DNA of 64,000 nt from Cordilura impudica (taxonomy: Eukaryota; Arthropoda; Insecta; Diptera; Scathophagidae): the NCBI GenBank assembly GCA_963682025.1, contig OY821519.1, positions 160,139,457 to 160,203,456 on the forward strand, written 5' to 3'. The notes beneath the pieces are model-generated. The model did no database searches and was not told the DNA's origin. It saw only the letters and a program-made list of their open reading frames with translations. The position numbers and the translations under genes are program-made. This document shows positions 41,693 to 52,200 of the stretch, one piece after another (position 1 is the first letter of the stretch; every line of letters begins with the position of its first letter).

Positions 41693-42879
41693 TTATAATA
41701 ATGTTTGCCAGGATATGCCAGTCGAAGCCAGGATTAATAAAAACGATTTTAGTTTTTTCTTTTTAATATCCAGATAATGATCTTTATTTAAACAAAGGTT
41801 AAGATTTTTTTCAGAGAACTAGCTTAGATTTCCCGTCTCAGTCACTATCGTTTTCCGGTTGCATCACTACTGCCCCGAATTGTGTCTTGTCATGTCATTT
41901 TAAAAAAAGGGGGTTAATGTATTAGTTAATACTAAGCCTGGGACCTATGGCCAGTAGTATCCCTGTGCACTAATACTACAGTATCTGGGAACTATGGCTG
42001 TTACAAACCAGTAGTAACCCCGCTCACTACTACTACAGTGTCTGGGAACTATGGCTGTTACAAACCAGTAGTAACCCCGCTCACTACTACTACAGTGTCT
42101 GGGAACTATGGCTGTTACAAACCAGTAGTAACCCCGCTCACTACTACTACAGTGTCTGGGAACTATGGCTGTTACAAACCAGTAGTATCCCCGCTCACTA
42201 CTATCAGCTGCGTTTTTCCATCACTGTATGTGGCTACTAGCGAAGCTATTACAGACTTGCACTAGCTGTCCGCACACGGTGACAAGTCGAACCCAACTGA
42301 AGTTGTAGTAGAATGAACCTTCCTATATAAATGGTATGTTGCTAAAAATGAAAGAGAATTAATTATCGTATATGAGTGAGAGTTGAATTATAACTAATAC
42401 ATCTTACTTCTCGAAACCAACTGAAGTTGTAGTGGAATGTACACACATTCAAATGGTCTGCTATTAACATAGAAAGAGACTTTATCGTGTCTTGTATGAG
42501 TGAGAGTTGGATTCTATATTCTAACTAACACCGGCTTAAGGTGTGGATAAGTATGGGAAGGCTAAGAGACACTATTGCTCACTAATACAGTCCAATGTAA
42601 AAAGTGTGTGTGTGAGTCGAATTCTACCTAGGTTCTCTTATACTGAACTCTTATACATTCTACTCTTAAACTAACCAAATAGAACTTAGATTTAAAATTC
42701 AATAAAATTCAATACTAATTAACAAATAATAATTCAATTTCAAATTAATGTTTTGTATAATCTTGCAATTCACGATATTATACTGGTATATATAAATTAA
42801 TCAATACTTTTCAATTCATTATAAATAATCAATTCAGTTTACCTATAATTATTAAATTATGTAACGAAACTTCGTTACA
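41693..42879 (-). repeat. Element B LTR1 (3'-most)
   Basis: It starts on the minus strand at 42879 with TGTAACGAAG after the purine tract and ends ATTATTATAA. It contains AATAAA (minus, near 41783) close to the R/U5 side and the 57-bp repeat block at 41976-42203. The first 20 bases form a near-perfect palindrome (42860-42879). Confidence 0.92.
41976..42203. repeat. 57-bp tandem repeats in LTR1 (four units)
   Basis: The units start at 41976, 42033, 42090 and 42147, each with CTACAGTGTCTGGGAACTAT or one change and an AACCCCGCTCACTA end. A degenerate fifth unit precedes them (about 41925-41975). Copies at 47910-48137 and 53844-54071 are the same block in LTR2 and LTR3. Open frames across it come from the repeat, not from a gene. 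U3 enhancer repeats are the likeliest role. Confidence 0.9.
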
Positions 42880-42919
42880 TCTCCCTCTTGTTTTGGTTTT
42901 TTTTTTTTTTTTTTTGTTT

Positions 42920-43363
42920 TTATGGAACTGAAGACTCGATTGTAATATCATTTCTAGGCTTTGGGAAGATAAGCCTTTCCTCCCCGATGATTATCCAAAC
43001 ATTCAAAGAACATCGTATGTATACCCATGCTGTACCCATTGGAGTTATTTTTTTGAAGCGTGTCCGGCCACCGGATTTAATCGGTCCAATTGAAGAAAGC
43101 ACATCGGCTATAGTTGCGCCTCGTAGATCTAGCTCTTTGTCAATTTCCAGTTCTTTAACAAGCTTGGCTAGGATATCGGACTTTGGTGGAGTTGGAATAA
43201 TCAGATCCCGGATTTCTAACTGAGGAAGATTAGTTTCGATGGATGTTATTTTAACTTTCTCTGTAGGTGTTGTTATTTCTATGACTTTTCTGCGCTTGCG
43301 ATTCTCACGTTCCATAGCACTCCTAAACCGTAAACAACTTAACTCAAATTTACGACTGTCCAT
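42920..43363 (-). CDS. Element B ORF3, copy 1: accessory protein of unknown function
   Basis: 147 aa. The ATG at 43363 lies inside the last codons of pol, whose stop is at 43350, so the two overlap by 14 bases in another frame. The N-terminal third is basic, with ENRKRRKV as a likely nuclear-localisation signal. The middle (VKELEIDKELDLRGATIADVLSSIGPI) is helical, followed by a basic TRFKKI and a hydrophobic YIRCSLNVWIIIG strand. There is no signal peptide or transmembrane anchor, so it is not a typical Env although it sits at the env position. Both copies are identical in the translation. I do not recognise the family. Confidence 0.8.
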   Translation of the reverse strand: MDSRKFELSCLRFRSAMERENRKRRKVIEITTPTEKVKITSIETNLPQLEIRDLIIPTPPKSDILAKLVKELEIDKELDLRGATIADVLSSIGPIKSGGRTRFKKITPMGTAWVYIRCSLNVWIIIGEERLIFPKPRNDITIESSVP

Positions 43364-46300
43364 CTTCTGTGTGGTACGCTTTTAAATCTTTCAAGTGTGC
43401 CGTGCCTCTTCTTTTTTTTCCTTCAGAGTCGAATAACCGGACAATTACTGGGGATATAAATTCAGCAACCAAATATGGACCCTCGAAACGAGGTGCTAGT
43501 TTAGCGGCAAAGTGATCGACAGCTTTTGACAAAACGCGTTTTCTTACCAGAACCAAATCACCTTTTCTGGGTACCCATTCACGGCGTCTAAGGTTGTAAT
43601 GCGTTGCTTGTGCGCTTGTAGCAGTCTGGAGATTTGAACGGACTATTTTAAAAACTTCTTGTAAATGTTGAGATTTATTATCTGGGTGTTGAGCTATATC
43701 TGTATCTTCCGATTGGGTTTTGTGGTTGAACAAGGTATTGGGTAAACGAAGTTCCCTACCTTGCGTTAGATATGCCGGAGAGTATTTCGTTGAACTTTGT
43801 TTGCTGGTATTTATGGCTAACGTCAATTCCGGTAAATGTTCATCCCACTTTCTTTGGTTCTCGTGAGTATACTGAGCTATCATTGTTTTTATGGTTCTGT
43901 TAGTCCTCTCTGTAGGGTTTTCATGAGGAGAATAAGGAGCTGTGTAATGCTGTTTTACTCCCAAAGATTGAAAAAATTTTTGGCACTCGCGGCTCGTGAA
44001 TTGAGTTCCGTTATCGGTCAGAAGGATATGAGGTACACCGAAACGTGCCAGTATCCTTTCCCGGAAAGCCTTGATAAATGTTTTTGTAGTAGCCTGTCTA
44101 GCAGCTACGAATTCTGACCATTTGCTGAATTTATCGTGGAAAACTATTAATGTAGTGTTGCCGTGTACTGAGCGCGGTAGAGGACCAACAAAATCAGCGC
44201 ATACTGTATGCCAGGGTAAGGGAACTTGTGTGGTGTACATTTTTCCTGCTGGAGCTTGCTGAAGGGGTTTGAAACGTTGACAAGTAACACAATTCCTAAC
44301 GTGTTTTGTAATATCCCGGAAAATACCTGGCCAGTAGTAGAGTTTCGTCACTCGTGCAATAGTTTTATTTATTCCCAGGTGTCCAGCTGTAACACTATCA
44401 TGACACTCGTTTAGAACCCGACTCCTACCTGATTTCGGAACCACCAATTTCCACGGGACGGGGTCCTCATCATTGTAAGCGGACGAATCAAAAATATGAC
44501 GTCGAAGGTTTCCATGGTCATCGATTTGGTAATCAGGTAACTTCTGAGGATCATTATTTAGCATTTCCAGCTTATTTGTGTACCATGCGTCATCATCCTC
44601 GGCATTTTTCTGGAGGGCTTGCAGGATAGGTATGGTTTTGTCATCAGTGGGGAGAGGTGATCTGGAAAGGGAATCTGCAATAACATTTAATTTACCTTTG
44701 CGGTATCGGACCTCGTAATCAAACTGCATCATTTCTAAAGCCCAGCGTGCGATTCTTCCTGAGGGTGATTGAATTGAATTTAGCCACTTCAATGATTGGT
44801 GATCGGTTACGATAACAAAATGATATCCTTCGATATAATGTCGCATTTTCCTAATTCCCCATATTATTGCCAAGCATTCTTTTTCAGTAACCGTATAATT
44901 GCGCTCTGGTGCTGAAAGGGTTCGGCTGGCATAAGCGATTGCCTTTTCTCCGTCATCGAATTCTTGAGTCAGAACAACGCCCAGTCCAACATCACTAGCA
45001 TCTGTCTGTAATATAAAAGTTCGATTAAAATCAGGGCATGTAAGAGCTGGTGCCTCAATTAATTTCCACTTGACTTCTTCGAACGCCAGCTGTTGTTGCG
45101 CTCCCCACTGCCACTCTTGGTTTTTCTTCAACAGCTTATTTAGGGGGCCGGTTAAAGTAGAGAAATTTGCTACAAAACGCCGATACCAGGCTGCGGTGTT
45201 CAGAAATGACCTCAACTCTTTGAGTGTAGTTGGTTCGGGTAAAGCTTGTATTGCGCTCACCTTTTCAGGATCCGTGTGCACACCCTTTTCGCTTATAACG
45301 TGACCCAAATATCTAATCTGTTTTTTTGCAAATGAGCACTTGTCATAATTGATACGTAGGTTAGCTGCAACGAGACGATCAAAGACTATTTTTAGATTGC
45401 GTAAATGTTCCGCCAGCGTACGCCCCAGGACAATGATGTCATCAAGATATGCAAATGCGAATGAATCTAATTCAGGGCCAATGACCGTGTCAAGTGCCCT
45501 CTGAAATGTGGCTGGGGCTGAATGCAGCCCAAATGGCATCACGCGCCACTGAAAAAGACCACGGCCTGGAACTGTAAAAGCCGTATAAAGTTTGCTTTCA
45601 GTATTCATAGGAATCTGCCAGTATCCGTTTCGAAGGTCGATCGTGCTAAAGAACTTGCTGTTTCGTAGTTTTTCCAGTATTGGATTAATTTGTGGAATAG
45701 GGTATGCATCCCGAATTGAATTCTCATTAATTTGCCTAAAATCTACACATAGTCGCCATTCGTTGTTCTTTTTACGAGCCAGTACGATGGGAGAACTATA
45801 AGGGCTTTTTGATGGTTCTATCCTTCCTTCTTTGAGCAATTCGTCAATTTGATCGTCAATGACCTTTTGCATTGCTGGATTGCGGGGATAGTACCGTTGT
45901 CTTAAAGGTCGAGGGTGCTTCATAGTAATCACGTGTTCTGTCACATTAGAGTGGCCTGAAATGGAATCAAAACGAGGGAGTTCATTATTCAAGAAATTTT
46001 GTACCTGATGGTCTTCGAGAGTATCGTCTGAGGTCACACTTGTTGATATCAGCTGTAGCGAACTAATTTGAGTAGTTCTTATGTGGCGAGGAGGTAATTC
46101 TTGAAACGTGTTTTTTTTTCGTGGAACAATTCGAAGCTCACAGCCAGTTTGATGTAAGAAATTCATTCCAATTATAATCGGATCCAAACTCGTCCTCAAG
46201 ACCAAAAACATGTGGTTATATACTGAACCATTCAGCCGAAACTGGATATTTACCGACCCCTCCACATTTACGGTTGATTGATCAGCTAAGTGTAGAGTAC

Positions 46301-46544
46301 TGAATTTAGCTGCAACCAAAGGTATATGCATCTCGTTAATAAGAGACAATTGGATACATGAATGGGTTGCACCAGTATCCATAATGGCTGGAATCTTCTT
46401 TTGTTTAATCGTTATCCACGTGCGTACGCGAAAGTCGTCGTCAGGAGTTAGTGTAATAGGAAAGGGTACATGTTTTAGAGGTTCTCTTCTCCTTCCCTTG
46501 CCGAAGGACCTCCTCTTGAGTTTCCCGCCATTTTTCTGCAACAA
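43350..46544 (-). CDS. pol: Element B Pol, copy 1 (protease-RT-RNase H-integrase)
   Basis: 1064 codons without a stop. Protease MDTGATHSC is at residue 55-63, RT WRLCVDFRQIN at about 263, catalytic YLDD at 366-369, thumb ELRSFLNTAAWYRRF, RNase H QTDASDVGLGVVL and IVTDHQSLKWL, then the integrase HHCC domain (HDSVTAGHLG ... CVTCQ), core residues in VCADFVGPL, LLTDNGTQF and NPTERTNRTIK, and a C-terminal GDLVLVRKRVLS block. All catalytic residues are present. It has no upstream ATG and overlaps gag by 70 bases in the -1 frame, so a Gag-Pol fusion by -1 frameshifting is expected; the A-run at 46537-46529 (minus AGAAAAATG) is a candidate site. Residue 380 is His here. Confidence 0.93.
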   Translation of the reverse strand: MLQKNGGKLKRRSFGKGRRREPLKHVPFPITLTPDDDFRVRTWITIKQKKIPAIMDTGATHSCIQLSLINEMHIPLVAAKFSTLHLADQSTVNVEGSVNIQFRLNGSVYNHMFLVLRTSLDPIIIGMNFLHQTGCELRIVPRKKNTFQELPPRHIRTTQISSLQLISTSVTSDDTLEDHQVQNFLNNELPRFDSISGHSNVTEHVITMKHPRPLRQRYYPRNPAMQKVIDDQIDELLKEGRIEPSKSPYSSPIVLARKKNNEWRLCVDFRQINENSIRDAYPIPQINPILEKLRNSKFFSTIDLRNGYWQIPMNTESKLYTAFTVPGRGLFQWRVMPFGLHSAPATFQRALDTVIGPELDSFAFAYLDDIIVLGRTLAEHLRNLKIVFDRLVAANLRINYDKCSFAKKQIRYLGHVISEKGVHTDPEKVSAIQALPEPTTLKELRSFLNTAAWYRRFVANFSTLTGPLNKLLKKNQEWQWGAQQQLAFEEVKWKLIEAPALTCPDFNRTFILQTDASDVGLGVVLTQEFDDGEKAIAYASRTLSAPERNYTVTEKECLAIIWGIRKMRHYIEGYHFVIVTDHQSLKWLNSIQSPSGRIARWALEMMQFDYEVRYRKGKLNVIADSLSRSPLPTDDKTIPILQALQKNAEDDDAWYTNKLEMLNNDPQKLPDYQIDDHGNLRRHIFDSSAYNDEDPVPWKLVVPKSGRSRVLNECHDSVTAGHLGINKTIARVTKLYYWPGIFRDITKHVRNCVTCQRFKPLQQAPAGKMYTTQVPLPWHTVCADFVGPLPRSVHGNTTLIVFHDKFSKWSEFVAARQATTKTFIKAFRERILARFGVPHILLTDNGTQFTSRECQKFFQSLGVKQHYTAPYSPHENPTERTNRTIKTMIAQYTHENQRKWDEHLPELTLAINTSKQSSTKYSPAYLTQGRELRLPNTLFNHKTQSEDTDIAQHPDNKSQHLQEVFKIVRSNLQTATSAQATHYNLRRREWVPRKGDLVLVRKRVLSKAVDHFAAKLAPRFEGPYLVAEFISPVIVRLFDSEGKKRRGTAHLKDLKAYHTEDGQS

Positions 46545-47476
46545 TCAATCGTCTTCACGCCTCTTTTACCACAATCCCAGCAAAATAAAACTTGAGGTTT
46601 AGAACAAACAGCACGATGATGACCTCCCTCTCCGCAACGATAGCATACATAATTATTATTGGGATGGGCGACTGTAGTTTGTATACGTCGGACAATTTTC
46701 TTCTGTGACAACTCCTCCGACCGTAGGTTTTCATATTCTTGTGCCAATACAATTAACTCCCGCAATTGATTAAATTCACGTCTTTTGATGTAGATCTTGT
46801 ATTCCGCTCTACAATTTCTGAAAATTCGCTCCAATTGTTCACCCGTAGATATTTTTGACCAGCGCATCAATGATTGTAAAGCAGTAACATAGTCGACAAA
46901 ATTTTCATCTGCGTGTTGTAATCGATTTCTGATTTCGTCCTCCAAATTCTCGAAAAATCGTACTGGTAAAAAGAAAAGCTTGAAGTCGTCAACAAAATTG
47001 TTATAAGACTTCCAGTTTTGTTTGTTATTACGGTACCATGATAACGCGGACCCTTTGAAAAGTTCAGGCATATAATTCAACAATGCATTTAACGATATAT
47101 TATAACACGTTGCCAACTCTTCGATTCGTTCTAGAAAACCCAGAGGATCTTTACCACCATCGTATTTAACACCCCATTTCCGCACTTTATCACACACTTC
47201 GGATACATTTGTTGCATTGGTTTCATGCGTCGGTCGTAATGGAGAAGAGTCACGGGAGGCTTGTAAATTCGGAACTTTTAATTCTTTACCTGCTTCGTAA
47301 CCAAGCCTCAACTTATTTATGTAAAGTTCGTGTTCAACAGGAATCGATTCTTGGTCAAGATAACTTCTTAATCGGGCTCTCATGTCATCTACACTGCCAT
47401 CGTCCTTGAGACCCAGGTCCTTTAAACAGGTACTCAAGGCATCCTTTTTTATTAGATTGATGAAGGCACGACTCAT
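46475..47476 (-). CDS. gag: Element B Gag, copy 1
   Basis: 333 aa with an ATG at 47476. Residues about 10-45 (LSTCLKDLGLKDDGSVDDMR) look like a SAP-type motif. The capsid region has KYDGGKDPLGFLERIEEL and LSWYRNNKQNW, as in Ty3/gypsy Gag. The zinc knuckle CYRCGEGGHHRAVC is complete; a second, CWDCGKRGVKTIDC, has Val where the His should be. The end overlaps pol. It forms particles and binds RNA. Plus-strand frames here are shadows. Confidence 0.92.
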   Translation of the reverse strand: MSRAFINLIKKDALSTCLKDLGLKDDGSVDDMRARLRSYLDQESIPVEHELYINKLRLGYEAGKELKVPNLQASRDSSPLRPTHETNATNVSEVCDKVRKWGVKYDGGKDPLGFLERIEELATCYNISLNALLNYMPELFKGSALSWYRNNKQNWKSYNNFVDDFKLFFLPVRFFENLEDEIRNRLQHADENFVDYVTALQSLMRWSKISTGEQLERIFRNCRAEYKIYIKRREFNQLRELIVLAQEYENLRSEELSQKKIVRRIQTTVAHPNNNYVCYRCGEGGHHRAVCSKPQVLFCWDCGKRGVKTIDCCRKMAGNSRGGPSAREGEENL

Positions 47477-47607
47477 TTTTTCACTTTTCCGATGGAATAT
47501 TTTTTCTTAATTTTTTTTTTTTTATAATGTTAGTATTTGAGCTTTTTTTTTTATATATATTTTTAAGTTTTTTTTTTTTTTTTTTTTTAAAGGTTTTTAC
47601 GTTTAAA

Positions 47608-47625
47608 GTCCCTGCTCGGGCGCCA
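47608..47625 (-). promoter_or_regulatory. Element B primer-binding site, copy 1
   Basis: The minus strand reads TGGCGCCCGAGCAGGGAC, one base from the end of LTR2. This differs at one base from the lysine-tRNA primer site widely used by retroviruses. The second copy is at 53542-53559. Confidence 0.88.
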
Positions 47626-47626
47626 T

Positions 47627-48813
47627 TTATAATAATGTTTGCCAGGATATGCCAGTCGAAGCCAGGATTAATAAAAACGATTTTAGTTTTTTCTTTTTAA
47701 TATCCAGATAATGATCTTTATTTAAACAAAGGTTAAGATTTTTTTCAGAGAACTAGCTTAGATTTCCCGTCTCAGTCACTATCGTTTTCCGGTTGCATCA
47801 CTACTGCCCCGAATTGTGTCTTGTCATGTCATTTTAAAAAAAGGGGGTTAATGTATTAGTTAATACTAAGCCTGGGACCTATGGCCAGTAGTATCCCTGT
47901 GCACTAATACTACAGTGTCTGGGAACTATGGCTGTTACAAACCAGTAGTAACCCCGCTCACTACTACTACAGTGTCTGGGAACTATGGCTGTTACAAACC
48001 AGTAGTAACCCCGCTCACTACTACTACAGTGTCTGGGAACTATGGCTGTTACAAACCAGTAGTAACCCCGCTCACTACTACTACAGTGTCTGGGAACTAT
48101 GGCTGTTACAAACCAGTAGTATCCCCGCTCACTACTATCAGCTGCGTTTTTCCATCACTGTATGTGGCTACTAGCGAAGCTATTACAGACTTGCACTAGC
48201 TGTCCGCACACGGTGACAAGTCGAACCCAACTGAAGTTGTAGTAGAATGAACCTTCCTATATAAATGGTATGTTGCTAAAAATGAAAGAGAATTAATTAT
48301 CGTATATGAGTGAGAGTTGAATTATAACTAATACATCTTACTTCTCGAAACCAACTGAAGTTGTAGTGGAATGTACACACATTCAAATGGTCTGCTATTA
48401 ACATAGAAAGAGACTTTATCGTGTCTTGTATGAGTGAGAGTTGGATTCTATATTCTAACTAACACCGGCTTAAGGTGTGGATAAGTATGGGAAGGCTAAG
48501 AGACACTATTGCTCACTAATACAGTCCAATGTAAAAAGTGTGTGTGTGAGTCGAATTCTACCTAGGTTCTCTTATACTGAACTCTTATACATTCTACTCT
48601 TAAACTAACCAAATAGAACTTAGATTTAAAATTCAATAAAATTCAATACTAATTAACAAATAATAATTCAATTTCAAATTAATGTTTTGTATAATCTTGC
48701 AATTCACGATATTATACTGGTATATATAAATTAATCAATACTTTTCAATTCATTATAAATAATCAATTCAGTTTACCTATAATTATTAAATTATGTAACG
48801 AAACTTCGTTACA
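47627..48813 (-). repeat. Element B LTR2 (shared middle LTR)
   Basis: 1187 bp, serving as 5' LTR of internal copy 1 and 3' LTR of copy 2. It holds the 57-bp repeats at 47910-48137. Confidence 0.92.
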
Positions 48814-48853
48814 TCTCCCTCTTGTTTTGGTTTTTTTTTTTTTTTTTTTGTTT

Positions 48854-49297
48854 TTATGGAACTGAAGACTCGATTGTAATATCATTTCTAGGCTTTGGGA
48901 AGATAAGCCTTTCCTCCCCGATGATTATCCAAACATTCAAAGAACATCGTATGTATACCCATGCTGTACCCATTGGAGTTATTTTTTTGAAGCGTGTCCG
49001 GCCACCGGATTTAATCGGTCCAATTGAAGAAAGCACATCGGCTATAGTTGCGCCTCGTAGATCTAGCTCTTTGTCAATTTCCAGTTCTTTAACAAGCTTG
49101 GCTAGGATATCGGACTTTGGTGGAGTTGGAATAATCAGATCCCGGATTTCTAACTGAGGAAGATTAGTTTCGATGGATGTTATTTTAACTTTCTCTGTAG
49201 GTGTTGTTATTTCTATGACTTTTCTGCGCTTGCGATTCTCACGTTCCATAGCACTCCTAAACCGTAAACAACTTAACTCAAATTTACGACTGTCCAT
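48854..49297 (-). CDS. Element B ORF3, copy 2
   Basis: Identical in translation to the copy at 42920-43363, with the same 14-base overlap with pol. Same unknown function and same basic N-terminal segment. Confidence 0.8.
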   Translation of the reverse strand: MDSRKFELSCLRFRSAMERENRKRRKVIEITTPTEKVKITSIETNLPQLEIRDLIIPTPPKSDILAKLVKELEIDKELDLRGATIADVLSSIGPIKSGGRTRFKKITPMGTAWVYIRCSLNVWIIIGEERLIFPKPRNDITIESSVP

Positions 49298-52200
49298 CTT
49301 CTGTGTGGTACGCTTTTAAATCTTTCAAGTGTGCCGTGCCTCTTCTTTTTTTTCCTTCAGAGTCGAATAACCGGACAATTACTGGGGATATAAATTCAGC
49401 AACCAAATATGGACCCTCGAAACGAGGTGCTAGTTTAGCGGCAAAGTGATCGACAGCTTTTGACAAAACGCGTTTTCTTACCAGAACCAAATCACCTTTT
49501 CTGGGTACCCATTCACGGCGTCTAAGGTTGTAATGCGTTGCTTGTGCGCTTGTAGCAGTCTGGAGATTTGAACGGACTATTTTAAAAACTTCTTGTAAAT
49601 GTTGAGATTTATTATCTGGGTGTTGAGCTATATCTGTATCTTCCGATTGGGTTTTGTGGTTGAACAAGGTATTGGGTAAACGAAGTTCCCTACCTTGCGT
49701 TAGATATGCCGGAGAGTATTTCGTTGAACTTTGTTTGCTGGTATTTATGGCTAACGTCAATTCCGGTAAATGTTCATCCCACTTTCTTTGGTTCTCGTGA
49801 GTATACTGAGCTATCATTGTTTTTATGGTTCTGTTAGTCCTCTCTGTAGGGTTTTCATGAGGAGAATAAGGAGCTGTGTAATGCTGTTTTACTCCCAAAG
49901 ATTGAAAAAATTTTTGGCACTCGCGGCTCGTGAATTGAGTTCCGTTATCGGTCAGAAGGATATGAGGTACACCGAAACGTGCCAGTATCCTTTCCCGGAA
50001 AGCCTTGATAAATGTTTTTGTAGTAGCCTGTCTAGCAGCTACGAATTCTGACCATTTGCTGAATTTATCGTGGAAAACTATTAATGTAGTGTTGCCGTGT
50101 ACTGAGCGCGGTAGAGGACCAACAAAATCAGCGCATACTGTATGCCAGGGTAAGGGAACTTGTGTGGTGTACATTTTTCCTGCTGGAGCTTGCTGAAGGG
50201 GTTTGAAACGTTGACAAGTAACACAATTCCTAACGTGTTTTGTAATATCCCGGAAAATACCTGGCCAGTAGTAGAGTTTCGTCACTCGTGCAATAGTTTT
50301 ATTTATTCCCAGGTGTCCAGCTGTAACACTATCATGACACTCGTTTAGAACCCGACTCCTACCTGATTTCGGAACCACCAATTTCCACGGGACGGGGTCC
50401 TCATCATTGTAAGCGGACGAATCAAAAATATGACGTCGAAGGTTTCCATGGTCATCGATTTGGTAATCAGGTAACTTCTGAGGATCATTATTTAGCATTT
50501 CCAGCTTATTTGTGTACCATGCGTCATCATCCTCGGCATTTTTCTGGAGGGCTTGCAGGATAGGTATGGTTTTGTCATCAGTGGGGAGAGGTGATCTGGA
50601 AAGGGAATCTGCAATAACATTTAATTTACCTTTGCGGTATCGGACCTCGTAATCAAACTGCATCATTTCTAAAGCCCAGCGTGCGATTCTTCCTGAGGGT
50701 GATTGAATTGAATTTAGCCACTTCAATGATTGGTGATCGGTTACGATAACAAAATGATATCCTTCGATATAATGTCGCATTTTCCTAATTCCCCATATTA
50801 TTGCCAAGCATTCTTTTTCAGTAACCGTATAATTGCGCTCTGGTGCTGAAAGGGTTCGGCTGGCATAAGCGATTGCCTTTTCTCCGTCATCGAATTCTTG
50901 AGTCAGAACAACGCCCAGTCCAACATCACTAGCATCTGTCTGTAATATAAAAGTTCGATTAAAATCAGGGCATGTAAGAGCTGGTGCCTCAATTAATTTC
51001 CACTTGACTTCTTCGAACGCCAGCTGTTGTTGCGCTCCCCACTGCCACTCTTGGTTTTTCTTCAACAGCTTATTTAGGGGGCCGGTTAAAGTAGAGAAAT
51101 TTGCTACAAAACGCCGATACCAGGCTGCGGTGTTCAGAAATGACCTCAACTCTTTGAGTGTAGTTGGTTCGGGTAAAGCTTGTATTGCGCTCACCTTTTC
51201 AGGATCCGTGTGCACACCCTTTTCGCTTATAACGTGACCCAAATATCTAATCTGTTTTTTTGCAAATGAGCACTTGTCATAATTGATACGTAGGTTAGCT
51301 GCAACGAGACGATCAAAGACTATTTTTAGATTGCGTAAAGGTTCCGCCAGCGTACGCCCCAGGACAATGATGTCATCAAGATATGCAAATGCGAATGAAT
51401 CTAATTCAGGGCCAATGACCGTGTCAAGTGCCCTCTGAAATGTGGCTGGGGCTGAATGCAGCCCAAATGGCATCACGCGCCACTGAAAAAGACCACGGCC
51501 TGGAACTGTAAAAGCCGTATAAAGTTTGCTTTCAGTATTCATAGGAATCTGCCAGTATCCGTTTCGAAGGTCGATCGTGCTAAAGAACTTGCTGTTTCGT
51601 AGTTTTTCCAGTATTGGATTAATTTGTGGAATAGGGTATGCATCCCGAATTGAATTCTCATTAATTTGCCTAAAATCTACACATAGTCGCCATTCGTTGT
51701 TCTTTTTACGAGCCAGTACGATGGGAGAACTATAAGGGCTTTTTGATGGTTCTATCCTTCCTTCTTTGAGCAATTCGTCAATTTGATCGTCAATGACCTT
51801 TTGCATTGCTGGATTGCGGGGATAGTACCGTTGTCTTAAAGGTCGAGGGTGCTTCATAGTAATCACGTGTTCTGTCACATTAGAGTGGCCTGAAATGGAA
51901 TCAAAACGAGGGAGTTCATTATTCAAGAAATTTTGTACCTGATGGTCTTCGAGAGTATCGTCTGAGGTCACACTTGTTGATATCAGCTGTAGCGAACTAA
52001 TTTGAGTAGTTCTTATGTGGCGAGGAGGTAATTCTTGAAACGTGTTTTTTTTTCGTGGAACAATTCGAAGCTCACAGCCAGTTTGATGTAAGAAATTCAT
52101 TCCAATTATAATCGGATCCAAACTCGTCCTCAAGACCAAAAACATGTGGTTATATACTGAACCATTCAGCCGAAACTGGATATTTACCGACCCCTCCACA

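Noticed and set aside
41976..42203. CRISPR-like regular repeats
   Set aside because: The units are contiguous without spacers, lie inside LTRs and the DNA is eukaryotic.
42038..42265. Plus-strand ORF with repeated SGNYGCYKPVV units in the B LTRs (also 47915-48199 and 53849-54133)
   Set aside because: The frame is produced by the 57-bp tandem repeat, whose length is a multiple of three. It lies antisense within the LTR and has no family resemblance.
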